Part shown: piece by piece, positions 34,662 to 43,761 of the stretch
Position numbering within the stretch: the first letter of the stretch is position 1
Layout of the letters: each line of letters begins with the position of its first letter
Origin: Kiloniella spongiae
Lineage (GTDB): Bacteria > Pseudomonadota > Alphaproteobacteria > Kiloniellales > Kiloniellaceae
Length of the DNA: 64,000 nt
Direction of reading: 5' to 3'
Assembly: GCF_001026905.1 (NCBI RefSeq)
Contig: NZ_LAQL01000005.1
Location: forward strand, 124,001-188,000
The notes under the pieces: generated by a model
Told to the model about the DNA's origin: nothing
The model's input: only the letters and a program-made list of their open reading frames with translations
The model's database searches: none
Program-made: the position numbers and the translations under genes

Positions 34662-35543
34662 TTATTTATCACCCTTTAAATGGTTGATAATACCGGAAAA
34701 ATCAACACCGCTACCACCTGCATCATTAAAGCTTTGATAAAGTTCTTCTGCATGAGATCCCAGCGGTGTTGACACACCCGCAGATTTTGCAGCGTCCTGT
34801 GAGAGTTTTAAATCTTTCAGCATCAAAGCCGCAGCAAAGCCCGGCGCATAGTCATTATTCGCCGGACTGGTCGGCACAGGTCCGGGAACAGGACAATAGG
34901 TATTGATTGACCAGCACTGGCCCGAAGATGTTGATGCAACATCAAACAACGCCTGATGATCAAGCCCCAATTTTTCAGCCAGATTAAAAGCTTCGGACGA
35001 AGCAATCATCGAAATGCCAAGGATCATGTTGTTACAGATCTTAGCAGCCTGTCCGTTACCTGCACCACCACAGTGAACAATCTTTCCGCCCATAACATCC
35101 AGAAGCTCATGCGCTTTATCAAAAGCTTCTTTCGTACCACCGGCCATAAAGGTCAAGGTGCCAGCCGTTGCTCCACCAACACCACCGGAAACCGGAGCAT
35201 CGAGGGATAACATTCCTGCCTTTTCAGCAGCGTCATGGGCCGTGCGTGAGCTATCAACATCAACGGTTGAACAGTCAATGAAAAGTGACCCGGGTTTGGC
35301 AGCTTTTAGCGTAACTTCATAAACACTAAGAAGGTGCTTTCCCGCCGGAAGCATCGTAATAACAGCATCAGAAGCCGCAACGGCTTCGTCAACATTTTCA
35401 ACGACTTCAACACCGTCTTTTTGGGCCTGATCTTTTGCGTCTTCGGACAGGTCGAAACCTTTAACCACATAATTGGCTTTCACCAGGTTAGCCGCCATCG
35501 GGCCGCCCATGTTACCCAGTCCAATAAATGCTACAGTTTTCAT
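34662..35543 (-). CDS. mmsB: 3-Hydroxyisobutyrate dehydrogenase MmsB
   Basis: NAD-dependent oxidation of 3-hydroxyisobutyrate to methylmalonate semialdehyde in valine breakdown. The N-terminal nucleotide motif is FIGLGNMGGPMA. The substrate motif is DAPVSGGVGGATAGTLTFM, and the catalytic lysine is in GNGQAAKICNNM. The length (293) is typical. It sits between the hydrolase and the acyl-CoA synthetase in the mms operon, which makes MmsB much more likely than tartronate semialdehyde reductase, a near relative. Confidence 0.93.
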   Translation of the reverse strand: MKTVAFIGLGNMGGPMAANLVKANYVVKGFDLSEDAKDQAQKDGVEVVENVDEAVAASDAVITMLPAGKHLLSVYEVTLKAAKPGSLFIDCSTVDVDSSRTAHDAAEKAGMLSLDAPVSGGVGGATAGTLTFMAGGTKEAFDKAHELLDVMGGKIVHCGGAGNGQAAKICNNMILGISMIASSEAFNLAEKLGLDHQALFDVASTSSGQCWSINTYCPVPGPVPTSPANNDYAPGFAAALMLKDLKLSQDAAKSAGVSTPLGSHAEELYQSFNDAGGSGVDFSGIINHLKGDK

Positions 35544-35562
35544 GCTCTTTTCCTTTTCCGAT

Positions 35563-36636
35563 TTACCGGATTATGCCAGATGACAGACCAAGTTCATTTG
35601 ACCCCAGACTTGCAAAACAATCGCTCACCATTGCCTCTGGCACAGCTTCCAATGTCGCGGGGGACCACTGGGGATTTCCGGTTTTATCGATAACAACCGC
35701 ACGTACACCTTCGAAAAAATCTTTCTGTTTGAACATCCGACACGCAAGACGGTATTCCATATCCAGATCTTCTTCGATCCCGCCCAATGTGCTTGCTTTA
35801 CGAATAGCTGCCAAAGTCACCTTCATTGAATGCGGTGCGCGCCCTGCAAGATCTTTGACTATTTTCTGTCCCAAATCGCTACCTGCTTTTTCAGCAGCAG
35901 TCACAATTTCCTCGACAGAATCAAAAGAGAAGATCTGGTCAATCTGGCCACGAATTTCAGCAAGATGAGATTGTCCGGAACTTATTGTGAAACTTCTCAG
36001 CAAACTATCAACATCTGCCCGTGCATCAGAACAGTAATCGGCCTGAGACAAGACTTCTATCAGGTTTGGCAGCTTATCACTCTGGATTTCAATATCTGCC
36101 AATCCCGCATAAATAGCATCTTGTGCGCCGATACGATGTCCGGTTAATCCCAGGAATGTACCAACTTCGCCCGGCGCATTTGCCAAAAGCCACGTACCGC
36201 CGACATCAGGGAAAAGACCGATAGCCGTTTCTGGCATAGCAATCATGGAACGTTCCGTCACCAGACGATTGCTGCCGTGTGCAGAAATACCAACGCCACC
36301 GCCCATGACAATGCCATCCATAATAGCAACATAAGGCTTGGGATAATTGGCAATAAGCGCATTGAGCTTGTACTCATCTGCCCAGAATTTTTGGGCAACA
36401 CCGTCCTGTTCCTGTCCGGATTTATAAAGGGCGCGAATATCGCCCCCGGCACACAAACCACGTTCACCAGCGCCATCAACAATAACAACCCGAACAGTTT
36501 CATCAGTTTGCCAGCTTTCCAAAGCGGCCAGCATTCCATGAACCATGTCCAGCGACAAAGCGTTCAAGGCCTTTGGACGGTTAAGCGTAATACGTCCGGC
36601 ACTACCTTCCTGCCGAACGATTAATTCATCTGTCAT
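35563..36636 (-). CDS. 3-Hydroxyisobutyryl-CoA hydrolase (crotonase family)
   Basis: Hydrolyses 3-hydroxyisobutyryl-CoA to the free acid in valine catabolism. The crotonase core has LCAGGDIRALY (oxyanion hole) and the hydrolase-specific GIVMGGGVGISAHGS, with the glutamate in AMPETAIGLFPDVGGTW. At 357 residues it is about 100 longer than simple enoyl-CoA hydratases, as expected for this enzyme. Its start overlaps the acyl-CoA dehydrogenase stop by four bases. Confidence 0.9.
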   Translation of the reverse strand: MTDELIVRQEGSAGRITLNRPKALNALSLDMVHGMLAALESWQTDETVRVVIVDGAGERGLCAGGDIRALYKSGQEQDGVAQKFWADEYKLNALIANYPKPYVAIMDGIVMGGGVGISAHGSNRLVTERSMIAMPETAIGLFPDVGGTWLLANAPGEVGTFLGLTGHRIGAQDAIYAGLADIEIQSDKLPNLIEVLSQADYCSDARADVDSLLRSFTISSGQSHLAEIRGQIDQIFSFDSVEEIVTAAEKAGSDLGQKIVKDLAGRAPHSMKVTLAAIRKASTLGGIEEDLDMEYRLACRMFKQKDFFEGVRAVVIDKTGNPQWSPATLEAVPEAMVSDCFASLGSNELGLSSGIIR

Positions 36637-37784
36637 GCTCTGTCTCCTTTCAACAGATCACGAGATATAATCAATCGCATAATCTCGTTGGTCCCTTCCA
36701 AAATTTGATGAACTCTGAGGTCTCTGACAATCTTTTCGACGCCGTAATCCGCAAGATACCCATAGCCGCCATGAATTTGAAGGGCTTCGTTTGCCACGGT
36801 AAAACCGGTATCAGTAGCAAAACGCTTTGCCATTGCGCACCAACGCGTGGCATCGTGTGTTTTTGCATCCAACTTGGTTGCCGCTGTATATAATAGGGTA
36901 CGAGCCGCGGTTAGTTCTGTTTCCATATCGGCAACCTTGAACTGCAATCCCTGAAACTGGGCAAGCGACTTCCCAAAGGCCTTGCGTTCGCTCATATAGC
37001 CAATGGCTTTATCCAGCGCAGATTGCGCGCCACCAAGGGAACAGGCACCGATATTTAAACGGCCACCATCAAGCCCCATCATGGCGATCTTGAACCCCTG
37101 CCCTTCTTCACCGATCATATTGGCGGCAGGAATACGCACGTCTTCCATCACGACCGTTCGTGTCGGTTGCGCTTTCCATCCCATTTTCTTTTCGTTGGCC
37201 CCAAAAGAAACGCCCTCGACATCTTTCGGTACTAGGAAACAGGAAACACCACCCGCGCCATCACCACCTGTTCGGGCCATCACCAGATAAAGATCAGATG
37301 TTCCTGCGCCAGAAATAAACTGTTTCGAACCATTGAGAATAAAGTCATCCCCATCTCGAACGGCTTTGGTTTTCAAAGCTGCAGCATCCGACCCCGCGGA
37401 TGGTTCAGTCAAACAATAGCTGGCGATCAGATCCATGGTCATCATTTCAGGTAACCATTTTTGGCGCTGTTCTTCTGTGCCAAAGCGATCAATCATCCAC
37501 GATGCCATATTGTGAATAGAAATAAAGGCAGATACAGCGGGACACCCGGCAGATAGCGCTTCAAAGATCAACGCAGCATCCAAACGCCCTAACCCTGAAC
37601 CACCGACATCATCACGAACATAGATCCCCCCCATACCGAGGGCAGCAGCTTCACGCATTACATCGACAGGAAAGTGTTCTTTCTCGTCCCATTCCAGCGC
37701 AAAAGGAGCGATTTTGTCACGGGCGAAATCCTGCGCCATTTCTCGAATAGCACATTGTTCTTCATTCAGTTCAAATTGGCTCAT
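36633..37784 (-). CDS. Isobutyryl-CoA dehydrogenase (acyl-CoA dehydrogenase family)
   Basis: FAD enzyme that oxidises isobutyryl-CoA to methacrylyl-CoA in valine breakdown. Family segments are YCLTEPSAGSDAAALKT, FISGAGTSDLYLVMART and LQIHGGYGYLADYGVEK. The catalytic glutamate is at the conventional C-terminal place, QILEGTNEIMR, in contrast to the isovaleryl-CoA dehydrogenase at 44.7 kb. The length is 383. The context (mmsA before, hydrolase and mmsB after) supports the isobutyryl substrate. Confidence 0.88.
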   Translation of the reverse strand: MSQFELNEEQCAIREMAQDFARDKIAPFALEWDEKEHFPVDVMREAAALGMGGIYVRDDVGGSGLGRLDAALIFEALSAGCPAVSAFISIHNMASWMIDRFGTEEQRQKWLPEMMTMDLIASYCLTEPSAGSDAAALKTKAVRDGDDFILNGSKQFISGAGTSDLYLVMARTGGDGAGGVSCFLVPKDVEGVSFGANEKKMGWKAQPTRTVVMEDVRIPAANMIGEEGQGFKIAMMGLDGGRLNIGACSLGGAQSALDKAIGYMSERKAFGKSLAQFQGLQFKVADMETELTAARTLLYTAATKLDAKTHDATRWCAMAKRFATDTGFTVANEALQIHGGYGYLADYGVEKIVRDLRVHQILEGTNEIMRLIISRDLLKGDRA

Positions 37785-37805
37785 CAGCTTATCTTTTATT
37801 CATAA

Positions 37806-37877
37806 AAAAAGAGAGCGGGATGCTTCCCCTAATTACCGTTACAGCGATTATCGGAACAGCAATCTAGAAACATCCCG
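37806..37877 (-). terminator. Possible attenuator/terminator between mmsA and the acyl-CoA dehydrogenase gene
   Basis: On the minus strand CGGGATG (37871-37877) pairs with CATCCCG (37816-37822) around a 48-base loop, followed by CTCTC and seven T. The long loop makes it a weak or conditional terminator that could lower expression of the genes after mmsA. Confidence 0.45.
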
Positions 37878-37887
37878 TATTCTAAAC

Positions 37888-39387
37888 TCAATCCATTGTT
37901 GGAATTGAGAACTCGGCACCTTCTTTTACACCAGAAGGCCAACGCTGGGTCACAGTTTTAGTCTTGGTATAGAAACGAATAGCATCCGGTCCATGCTGGT
38001 TCAGATCACCAAAGCCGGAACGCTTCCACCCGCCAAATGTGTAGTAGGCAAGCGGCACAGGAATAGGAACATTCACACCAACCATACCAACATTCACCTT
38101 GGTCATGAAGTCACGTGCTGTATCACCGTCACGGGTATAGATCGCGACACCATTACCATACTCATGCTCACTAGGAAGGCGTAGCGCTTCTTCATAATCC
38201 TTCGCACGTACAACCGAGAGAACCGGGCCAAAAATCTCTTCTTTGTAGATACGCATATCAGGTGTCACATTATCAAACAGACACCCACCCATGTAAAAAC
38301 CTTCTTCATAGCCCTGCATCACAAAGTCACGACCATCGACGACCAGCGTTGCGCCCTCTTCGATCCCAAGATCAACATAGCCTTTGGTGCGTTCAACCGC
38401 TTCCGCGGTAACCATCGGACCGAAATCGGCATCCGGATCCGTCGATAGACCAATTTTCAACGCCTCAACACGTGGCGTCAATTTTTCAACCAGACGATCT
38501 GCTGTTTCTTCACCAACAGGAACAGCCACAGAAATTGCCATGCAGCGTTCCCCGGCAGATCCATAACCAGCGCCAATCAAGGCATCAGCAACCTGATCCA
38601 GATCCGCATCCGGCATAATGATCATGTGGTTCTTTGCACCGCCAAAACACTGTGCCCGTTTGCCCTGTGCCGTTGCCCGTGTATATACGTACTCAGCAAT
38701 AGGTGTCGAGCCAACAAAACCAACAGCTTTGATATCCGGGTCATCCAGAATGGCATCCACAGAAACTTTGTCACCGTTCACCACATTCAAGATGCCAGCC
38801 GGAAGGCCAGCCTCTAGCATCAACTCACCCAGACGAAGTGGCAATGACGGATCACGCTCGGACGGTTTAAGGATAAAAGCATTTCCGGAAACGATTGCAG
38901 GGGCAAACTTCCACATCGGAATCATCGCCGGGAAGTTAAAAGGCGTAATACCTGCGACAACGCCCAAAGGCTGGCGCATAGAGAACATATCAATGCCCGG
39001 TCCAGCACCTTCGGTAAACTCACCCTTTTGCAAATGCGGGATACCACAGGCAAATTCAACAACCTCTAACCCGCGCTGGATATCACCTTTGGCATCGGGA
39101 ATGGTTTTACCGTGTTCACGCGAAAGCATATCAGCCAATTCATCATAATTTTCCTGACAAAGATGCAGGAACTTGAGCATCACACGCGCACGCTTTTGCG
39201 GGTTGGTCGCCGCCCATGCCGGTTGAGCCGCCTTGGCATTTTCGACAGCAGCTCTCAATTCATCTTCAGAAGCCAGAGGCACCTTCGCGGCTATTTCTCC
39301 GGTCATTGGCCAGAAAACATCGCTAAAACGTCCGGAAGTACCTTTTACTTTTTCGCCACCAATCAGGTGATAGAGTTCAGCGGTCAT
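37888..39387 (-). CDS. mmsA: Methylmalonate-semialdehyde dehydrogenase MmsA
   Basis: CoA-acylating aldehyde dehydrogenase that turns methylmalonate semialdehyde into propionyl-CoA, the last step of the valine branch. The catalytic cysteine is in YGSAGERCMAISVAVPVG. GVVAGITPFNFPAMIPMWK and the NAFILKPSERDPS cofactor region are family typical. The length of 499 matches MmsA. It is the first gene of the leftward mms operon and divergent from a LysR regulator at 39.6 kb. Confidence 0.95.
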   Translation of the reverse strand: MTAELYHLIGGEKVKGTSGRFSDVFWPMTGEIAAKVPLASEDELRAAVENAKAAQPAWAATNPQKRARVMLKFLHLCQENYDELADMLSREHGKTIPDAKGDIQRGLEVVEFACGIPHLQKGEFTEGAGPGIDMFSMRQPLGVVAGITPFNFPAMIPMWKFAPAIVSGNAFILKPSERDPSLPLRLGELMLEAGLPAGILNVVNGDKVSVDAILDDPDIKAVGFVGSTPIAEYVYTRATAQGKRAQCFGGAKNHMIIMPDADLDQVADALIGAGYGSAGERCMAISVAVPVGEETADRLVEKLTPRVEALKIGLSTDPDADFGPMVTAEAVERTKGYVDLGIEEGATLVVDGRDFVMQGYEEGFYMGGCLFDNVTPDMRIYKEEIFGPVLSVVRAKDYEEALRLPSEHEYGNGVAIYTRDGDTARDFMTKVNVGMVGVNVPIPVPLAYYTFGGWKRSGFGDLNQHGPDAIRFYTKTKTVTQRWPSGVKEGAEFSIPTMD

Positions 39388-39608
39388 ACCGCATCTCCTT
39401 CAAATAGTGATCGTGCTTGACCCTATGTGAAAAACACAGGACCAGAACGCGGTAAATTGGTTAAAAGAGCATCTGCCAGTAAATTCAGAATTCAATTAGA
39501 ATCGTCTGAACAAAAGATGCCAGCTTCTTGATCTTGTCACACAGACTTGCATTGTTTTTTTTGCACAGCTATAGGTAATAGTGACAAACCAGTGTGCGAA
39601 AATACATT

Positions 39609-40514
39609 ATGAACCCTACTTTTGACTGGAATGACCTCCGCCCATTCCTCGCCGTTGCGCGAACAGGAAAACTGACGATAGCTGCCAAACGCCTGAAAGT
39701 GGATCATACCACAGTCAGCCGCCGCATTCAGGCCCTCGAAACCGCTTTGAACGCGACCTTGTTCGAACGTGGTCCCCAAGGCTATGCATTGACAGAAATC
39801 GGACAACGATTGCTTGGCGCAGCAGAGTCCATGGAAACCATGGCAATGGGCGTTCAAAACGAGATTGCCGGGGCCGATCTGGACTTGACCGGAGCCGTCA
39901 GAATTGGCGCACCAGATGGTTTTGGCAGCTATTTTCTTGCACCAAGAATTTGCGACCTTTGCCGATCACATCCCGGCTTGGAAATTGATCTGGTCGCCAT
40001 GCCACGCATGTTCAGCCTATCAAAGCGTGAAGCAGACATCGCCATTGGCCTTAGCCGCCCGACCGAAGGACGCTTGCGATCCCGTAAACTCACCGACTAT
40101 CGCCTGGGGCTTTATGCATCACCGGAATACCTGGAACGCCGGGGACCAATTACCCATAAAGATCAGTTGAAAGAACATCGTTTGGTGGGCTATATTGAAG
40201 ACTTGATTTTTTCCCCAGAATTAAACTACGTGCCTCAAATCGGAAAAGAGCTGCGCCCTCAACTTCGCAGCACAAACCTGATCGCTCAGATGCACGCGAC
40301 ATCAACCGGGGCCGGGATTTGTATCCTTCCCTGTTTTATGGCGGACAATCAGGAAAACCTGGTCCCGGTACTGCGCGAAGAAGTCAATTTCATGCGCACT
40401 TTCTGGCTTATCTATCACGCCGACCTTCAGGGTTTTGCCCGCATAAGAGCCGCCGTCGATTTTATTGTTGAAAAAGTAACCCGTGAGCGAAAAGTATTTT
40501 TGCCAGAGGCTTAG
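39609..40514 (+). CDS. LysR-type transcriptional regulator
   Basis: About 301 residues with an N-terminal winged helix-turn-helix (FDWNDLRPFLAVARTGKLTI, then AAKRLKVDHTTVSRRIQALE) and a periplasmic-binding-protein-like effector domain. It is divergent from mmsA with 221 bp between, the classic layout of a LysR regulator controlling its neighbour, so it probably regulates the valine operon. The ATG at 39609 is chosen; a GTG at 39594 would add five residues. Neither has a strong ribosome site. The effector is unknown. Confidence 0.88.
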   Translation: MNPTFDWNDLRPFLAVARTGKLTIAAKRLKVDHTTVSRRIQALETALNATLFERGPQGYALTEIGQRLLGAAESMETMAMGVQNEIAGADLDLTGAVRIGAPDGFGSYFLAPRICDLCRSHPGLEIDLVAMPRMFSLSKREADIAIGLSRPTEGRLRSRKLTDYRLGLYASPEYLERRGPITHKDQLKEHRLVGYIEDLIFSPELNYVPQIGKELRPQLRSTNLIAQMHATSTGAGICILPCFMADNQENLVPVLREEVNFMRTFWLIYHADLQGFARIRAAVDFIVEKVTRERKVFLPEA

Positions 40515-40536
40515 GCCCTAGCCCTGGTTTGCAAAA

Positions 40537-40570
40537 GGAAAAGCCCCAATCACAAAGATCGGGGCTTTCC
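40537..40570. terminator. Terminator between the LysR gene and the phytase-like gene
   Basis: Stem GGAAAAGCCCC/GGGGCTTTCC with one bulged A, extended by a further partly paired region, lies between the two convergent genes. It has A-rich and T-rich flanks. Confidence 0.7.
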
Positions 40571-40590
40571 ATGAAATCAGGTTATTAATA

Positions 40591-42819
40591 CTACTGGCTT
40601 GCGAGAATCTTATCAATCGGTCCTAGGTTCAAGAACAGCGTTTCCCCGGTTGAATCATCAACACCGTCATTATCTGTCACCGCGTAAACAGTTCCATCTG
40701 CCGCAACAGTCAAGCCTTCCAGCTTGTCAGGTGCCCAGCCATTGGCACGGTTCAGATCAGCCAGAACATCTCTGATCAAGGTTTTACGTAAAACCGGAAC
40801 TTCCTTTGCCCCCAGCTCTGCGGCGGCAGTGTGCATTACAGACACGCGGTAGATACGTTTGATCGCTGCGTCCGATCCACCTTTGTTATCACGCTCGACA
40901 ATCGCCAGATCACCATTGCCAAGGCTTGTGATCTCGCTCAAGCCAACCCAACCGCCAGCTGGGCTTTCAGGTTCATCCAGACGATAGGCATTTACGCCCC
41001 AGGTTCCGGCTTTCAGATCATGAGAAATGATCTTCGTATAGCCCTTTGCATCATCCTTCCAGGCTCTTTGTACTGCGACATAGAGCGTATCATTGTAAAG
41101 CGTCACACCTTCGAGACCATGTTTTTTCATCTGGCTTTCAAGTGCTACTGGCAAAACAACTTCACGAGCAACTTGCCCGGTTGGCAATACATGTAAAAGT
41201 TTGCTCTCACGCTTTTCCGGCTTTCCTTCGGAAACAACCCAGAAACTACCATCAGGGGCCGCAACGATCCCCTCAAGGTCAAGATTCTCAACAGGCTTGC
41301 CTGCTTTGGTAATACGGCGAGAAGAAACGATACGGGCCGGGCGAGACGCCACATCAATTGTGAAAATATCCGCTGTGGAATAGAAGCTGTCATTCACAGC
41401 ATAGAGGATTGATGGGTCGGTCGCATTCGCGGTCAAGCCTGATAGTGCTCCCCAACCAATCGGTGTATCATTCGGTCCATCAACAGACACAATCTGCGGT
41501 AGGCTTACGCCCTCATTATCTTGTTTATAGATCGTTAGGTTTGAACGATACCCGTCTTTAACAGCATCTTTTTCATTTGCGATAACAACAAGCCCGCGGG
41601 ATGGGATGGTAACAATTCCCTCGGGACCAACGCCACCAGATGGCAGAGCTTGCACAAAATCAAAGCGATTGTTCAGGCCTTCGTCTGTTTTCACATCTTG
41701 ATAAACACCGACAAGATTAGCACGTTCCAGCCCGACAAAAACAAGGCGGTCATCCCCATAGGTCCCAACCGCCACACCTTCGGGTTCGGTTCCTTTTTTA
41801 TGCGAGCGTTTTTCCGGATAGTGTCCCATTGAAACGGCCAGACGTTCTGTCTGCGATCCACTGTCGAACAATACGGAACCTGATTTGGAAAAGACAGTAA
41901 AACCACGAGATCCACCTTCGTAATCACCTTCGTTAGCGGTTACAAAACGATTGTCATCAATCCAGGAAACAGCATCTGGCTCACGCTTAAGATCAGCCAA
42001 ACTTTCCGTTAGTGATATTGCTTTATCTTTTGTGTTATCAACGCCCGTAATTGACGACGTTCCTGCAGAATAGTGATTAACGACTTTGTTATTTTTCAGA
42101 TCAACAATAACGATATGATTGTTTTCCTGGAGCGTCACAACAGCTTGATTAAGCGTGTTAATAGAAACGAACTCGGGTTCGGGATCAGTTGGTGCAATAT
42201 CTGCCAGCCCTGTTAAGTTAGTGACAGCAGCATTATCACAATTTGAAAGCAACCCGTTATCATTCAAACGGAATGTTGCAAGATGTCCAGCCGGATTTTG
42301 CGGAATGACTCCATCGTTCAAGTCTTCATCCCGCTCGTTCTCAATAGCAATTGCAAGATATTTTCCGTTCGGGCTAAGGGCAACGCTATCTGGCTGCCCG
42401 GACACATCACATTTTGCGATAGTCTTATCAGTTTTCAGATCAACAACCGCCATATAGCCGGAAGGCTTTATATAGCTTTTGGAAGTATTAACCCCGACAT
42501 AAGCATAGTTACCTTTAACGGTGACAGATGTTGGCTCACCACCAACCTTTACAATACCGGCAGGTTTAGGACTAGCTGGGTCAAAGATATCAACCTTACC
42601 AATAGCTTCCAATTCAGAGTCCGTATAAATAAGCATCGTCCCCTTCATCGCCGACGCAACGATCTCTGCAACGGTTTCTGTCGCTTTTTCTTTGCCTTTG
42701 GGCAAATTTTCATAAATGGGAAAAGAAGACAGGCGACTAAAAGGTTCAACGGCAAACGCCGATGTTGCAAGACTCATAGCCACAACGGCCAGACTTGCGG
42801 ATTTACCAAGGTTTTTCAT
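40591..42819 (-). CDS. Periplasmic phytase-like esterase domain protein
   Basis: Exported protein of 742 residues. A signal peptide covers about residues 1-23, ending SAFA. The first half looks like a beta-propeller of YVTN/LVIVD type (repeats such as GEPTSVTVKGNYAYVGV and GQPDSVALSPNGKYLAIAIE). The second half matches the esterase-like phytase family domain (GWGALSGLTANATDPSILYA, NLDLEGIVAAPDGSFWVVSE, KLEGLTVAADGTVYAVTD). The role would be release of phosphate from organic phosphates outside the cytoplasm. A Pho-box-like site 66-83 bp upstream supports control by phosphate starvation. Activity is not proven for most members. Confidence 0.82.
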   Translation of the reverse strand: MKNLGKSASLAVVAMSLATSAFAVEPFSRLSSFPIYENLPKGKEKATETVAEIVASAMKGTMLIYTDSELEAIGKVDIFDPASPKPAGIVKVGGEPTSVTVKGNYAYVGVNTSKSYIKPSGYMAVVDLKTDKTIAKCDVSGQPDSVALSPNGKYLAIAIENERDEDLNDGVIPQNPAGHLATFRLNDNGLLSNCDNAAVTNLTGLADIAPTDPEPEFVSINTLNQAVVTLQENNHIVIVDLKNNKVVNHYSAGTSSITGVDNTKDKAISLTESLADLKREPDAVSWIDDNRFVTANEGDYEGGSRGFTVFSKSGSVLFDSGSQTERLAVSMGHYPEKRSHKKGTEPEGVAVGTYGDDRLVFVGLERANLVGVYQDVKTDEGLNNRFDFVQALPSGGVGPEGIVTIPSRGLVVIANEKDAVKDGYRSNLTIYKQDNEGVSLPQIVSVDGPNDTPIGWGALSGLTANATDPSILYAVNDSFYSTADIFTIDVASRPARIVSSRRITKAGKPVENLDLEGIVAAPDGSFWVVSEGKPEKRESKLLHVLPTGQVAREVVLPVALESQMKKHGLEGVTLYNDTLYVAVQRAWKDDAKGYTKIISHDLKAGTWGVNAYRLDEPESPAGGWVGLSEITSLGNGDLAIVERDNKGGSDAAIKRIYRVSVMHTAAAELGAKEVPVLRKTLIRDVLADLNRANGWAPDKLEGLTVAADGTVYAVTDNDGVDDSTGETLFLNLGPIDKILASQ

Positions 42820-42884
42820 TACGTGGACTCCCGATGGGTGGTATTTGTTCTCCCCCTGCTATGCAGTGTTCTGATTTCAAAGGC

Positions 42885-42902
42885 ATGACAAATTCATGTC
42901 AG
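42885..42902 (-). promoter_or_regulatory. Pho-box-like site upstream of the phytase-like gene
   Basis: On the minus strand the 18 bases read CTGACATGAATTTGTCAT, two 7-bp repeats with a 4-bp spacer as in the PhoB consensus CTGTCAT-N4-CTGTCAT, one mismatch in each repeat. A further half-site CTGACATG lies at 42941-42948. It is 66 bp before the start codon. PhoB control is inference. Confidence 0.6.
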
Positions 42903-42949
42903 TTTTTGGAAGTTACAGTAATTTCTATTTAAACTTTCATCATGTCAGA

Positions 42950-43585
42950 TCATGTTTCAGGCCATTCTGAATGACGCATGGCAAAGACGAGTTCGCTGGT
43001 CCATTCGCCCTTTGCCCATACATTTTCGATAAGATGCGCTTCCTGCTTCATGCCAAGTTTACATAATAATCCCGATGAAGCCTTATTTCTAGGATCACAG
43101 CGCCCGATGATGCGATGTAAGCCGATGCGTTCAAAACCAAACTGCAATAGCTCCCTTGATGCTTCATAGCCGTAGCCTTTGCCGTGGTGTTGGGGATTAA
43201 AAACAAAGCCTATTTCCCCCTGACAAGATGCTTTATCATTTAAAATAAGAACGAGATCCCCAACAAAAGATCCGGTTGCTTTTTCTTCAACCGCCAGAAC
43301 AATTTTGTCACCATCTTGATCAAAGCTTTTCATGGACAAACGTCGATCAAGTTCAGCCCGTGTCACCTCAGGTGTGTGAGGTCCGCCATATAAATACCTC
43401 ACGACCTCACTCTGACTGCGCATCTCATAAAGTGCTTGATAATCATTTGAGGTAAAGCGGCGTAACCTTAACCGTTCAGTCTCAAAGCTCGCTCTAAGAA
43501 CATCTACCTCTGATAGTTTTGGTGCTACCCCTCCCAAGGAGGCGTTCTCGGTCTTAGATAAAGCCTTCTCCTTTGAAGCTACCAT
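42950..43585 (-). CDS. GNAT acetyltransferase (RimJ/RimL type)
   Basis: Acetyl-CoA-dependent N-acetyltransferase, 211 residues. The core begins ETERLRLRRFTSNDYQAL after about 30 variable residues. The CoA-binding region IGFVFNPQHHGKGYGYEAS contains the QxxGxG/A pattern, followed by GLHRIIGRCDPRNKASSGLL typical of RimJ/RimL relatives. These proteins acetylate ribosomal protein N-termini or small molecules; the substrate is unknown. It lies upstream of the phytase-like gene on the same strand, 130 bp apart. Confidence 0.85.
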   Translation of the reverse strand: MVASKEKALSKTENASLGGVAPKLSEVDVLRASFETERLRLRRFTSNDYQALYEMRSQSEVVRYLYGGPHTPEVTRAELDRRLSMKSFDQDGDKIVLAVEEKATGSFVGDLVLILNDKASCQGEIGFVFNPQHHGKGYGYEASRELLQFGFERIGLHRIIGRCDPRNKASSGLLCKLGMKQEAHLIENVWAKGEWTSELVFAMRHSEWPET

Positions 43586-43726
43586 TTAAATTTCCCTGAT
43601 ATGTAAAATGAGAGTGCAATCTTACGACAAGCCTAAAGCATCTGGAGATAAACAGTACAGAAAAACCATTAGATTCTCACTTAATAAATATTATCTTATT
43701 GTTTTAATTAATTTAATTAAACAATA

Positions 43727-43757
43727 TTGACGTTTACGTAAAATGCGTAAATACTAT
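43727..43757 (+). promoter_or_regulatory. MerR-type promoter with operator in a 19-bp spacer
   Basis: TTGACG (-35, 43727-43732) and TACTAT (-10, 43752-43757) are 19 bp apart. The spacer is exactly a perfect dyad TTTACG-N7-CGTAAA. This is the stretched-spacer arrangement MerR proteins act on, directly upstream of a MerR-family gene. The -10 ends four bases before the ATG, implying a leaderless or nearly leaderless mRNA. Confidence 0.75.
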
Positions 43758-43761
43758 CACA

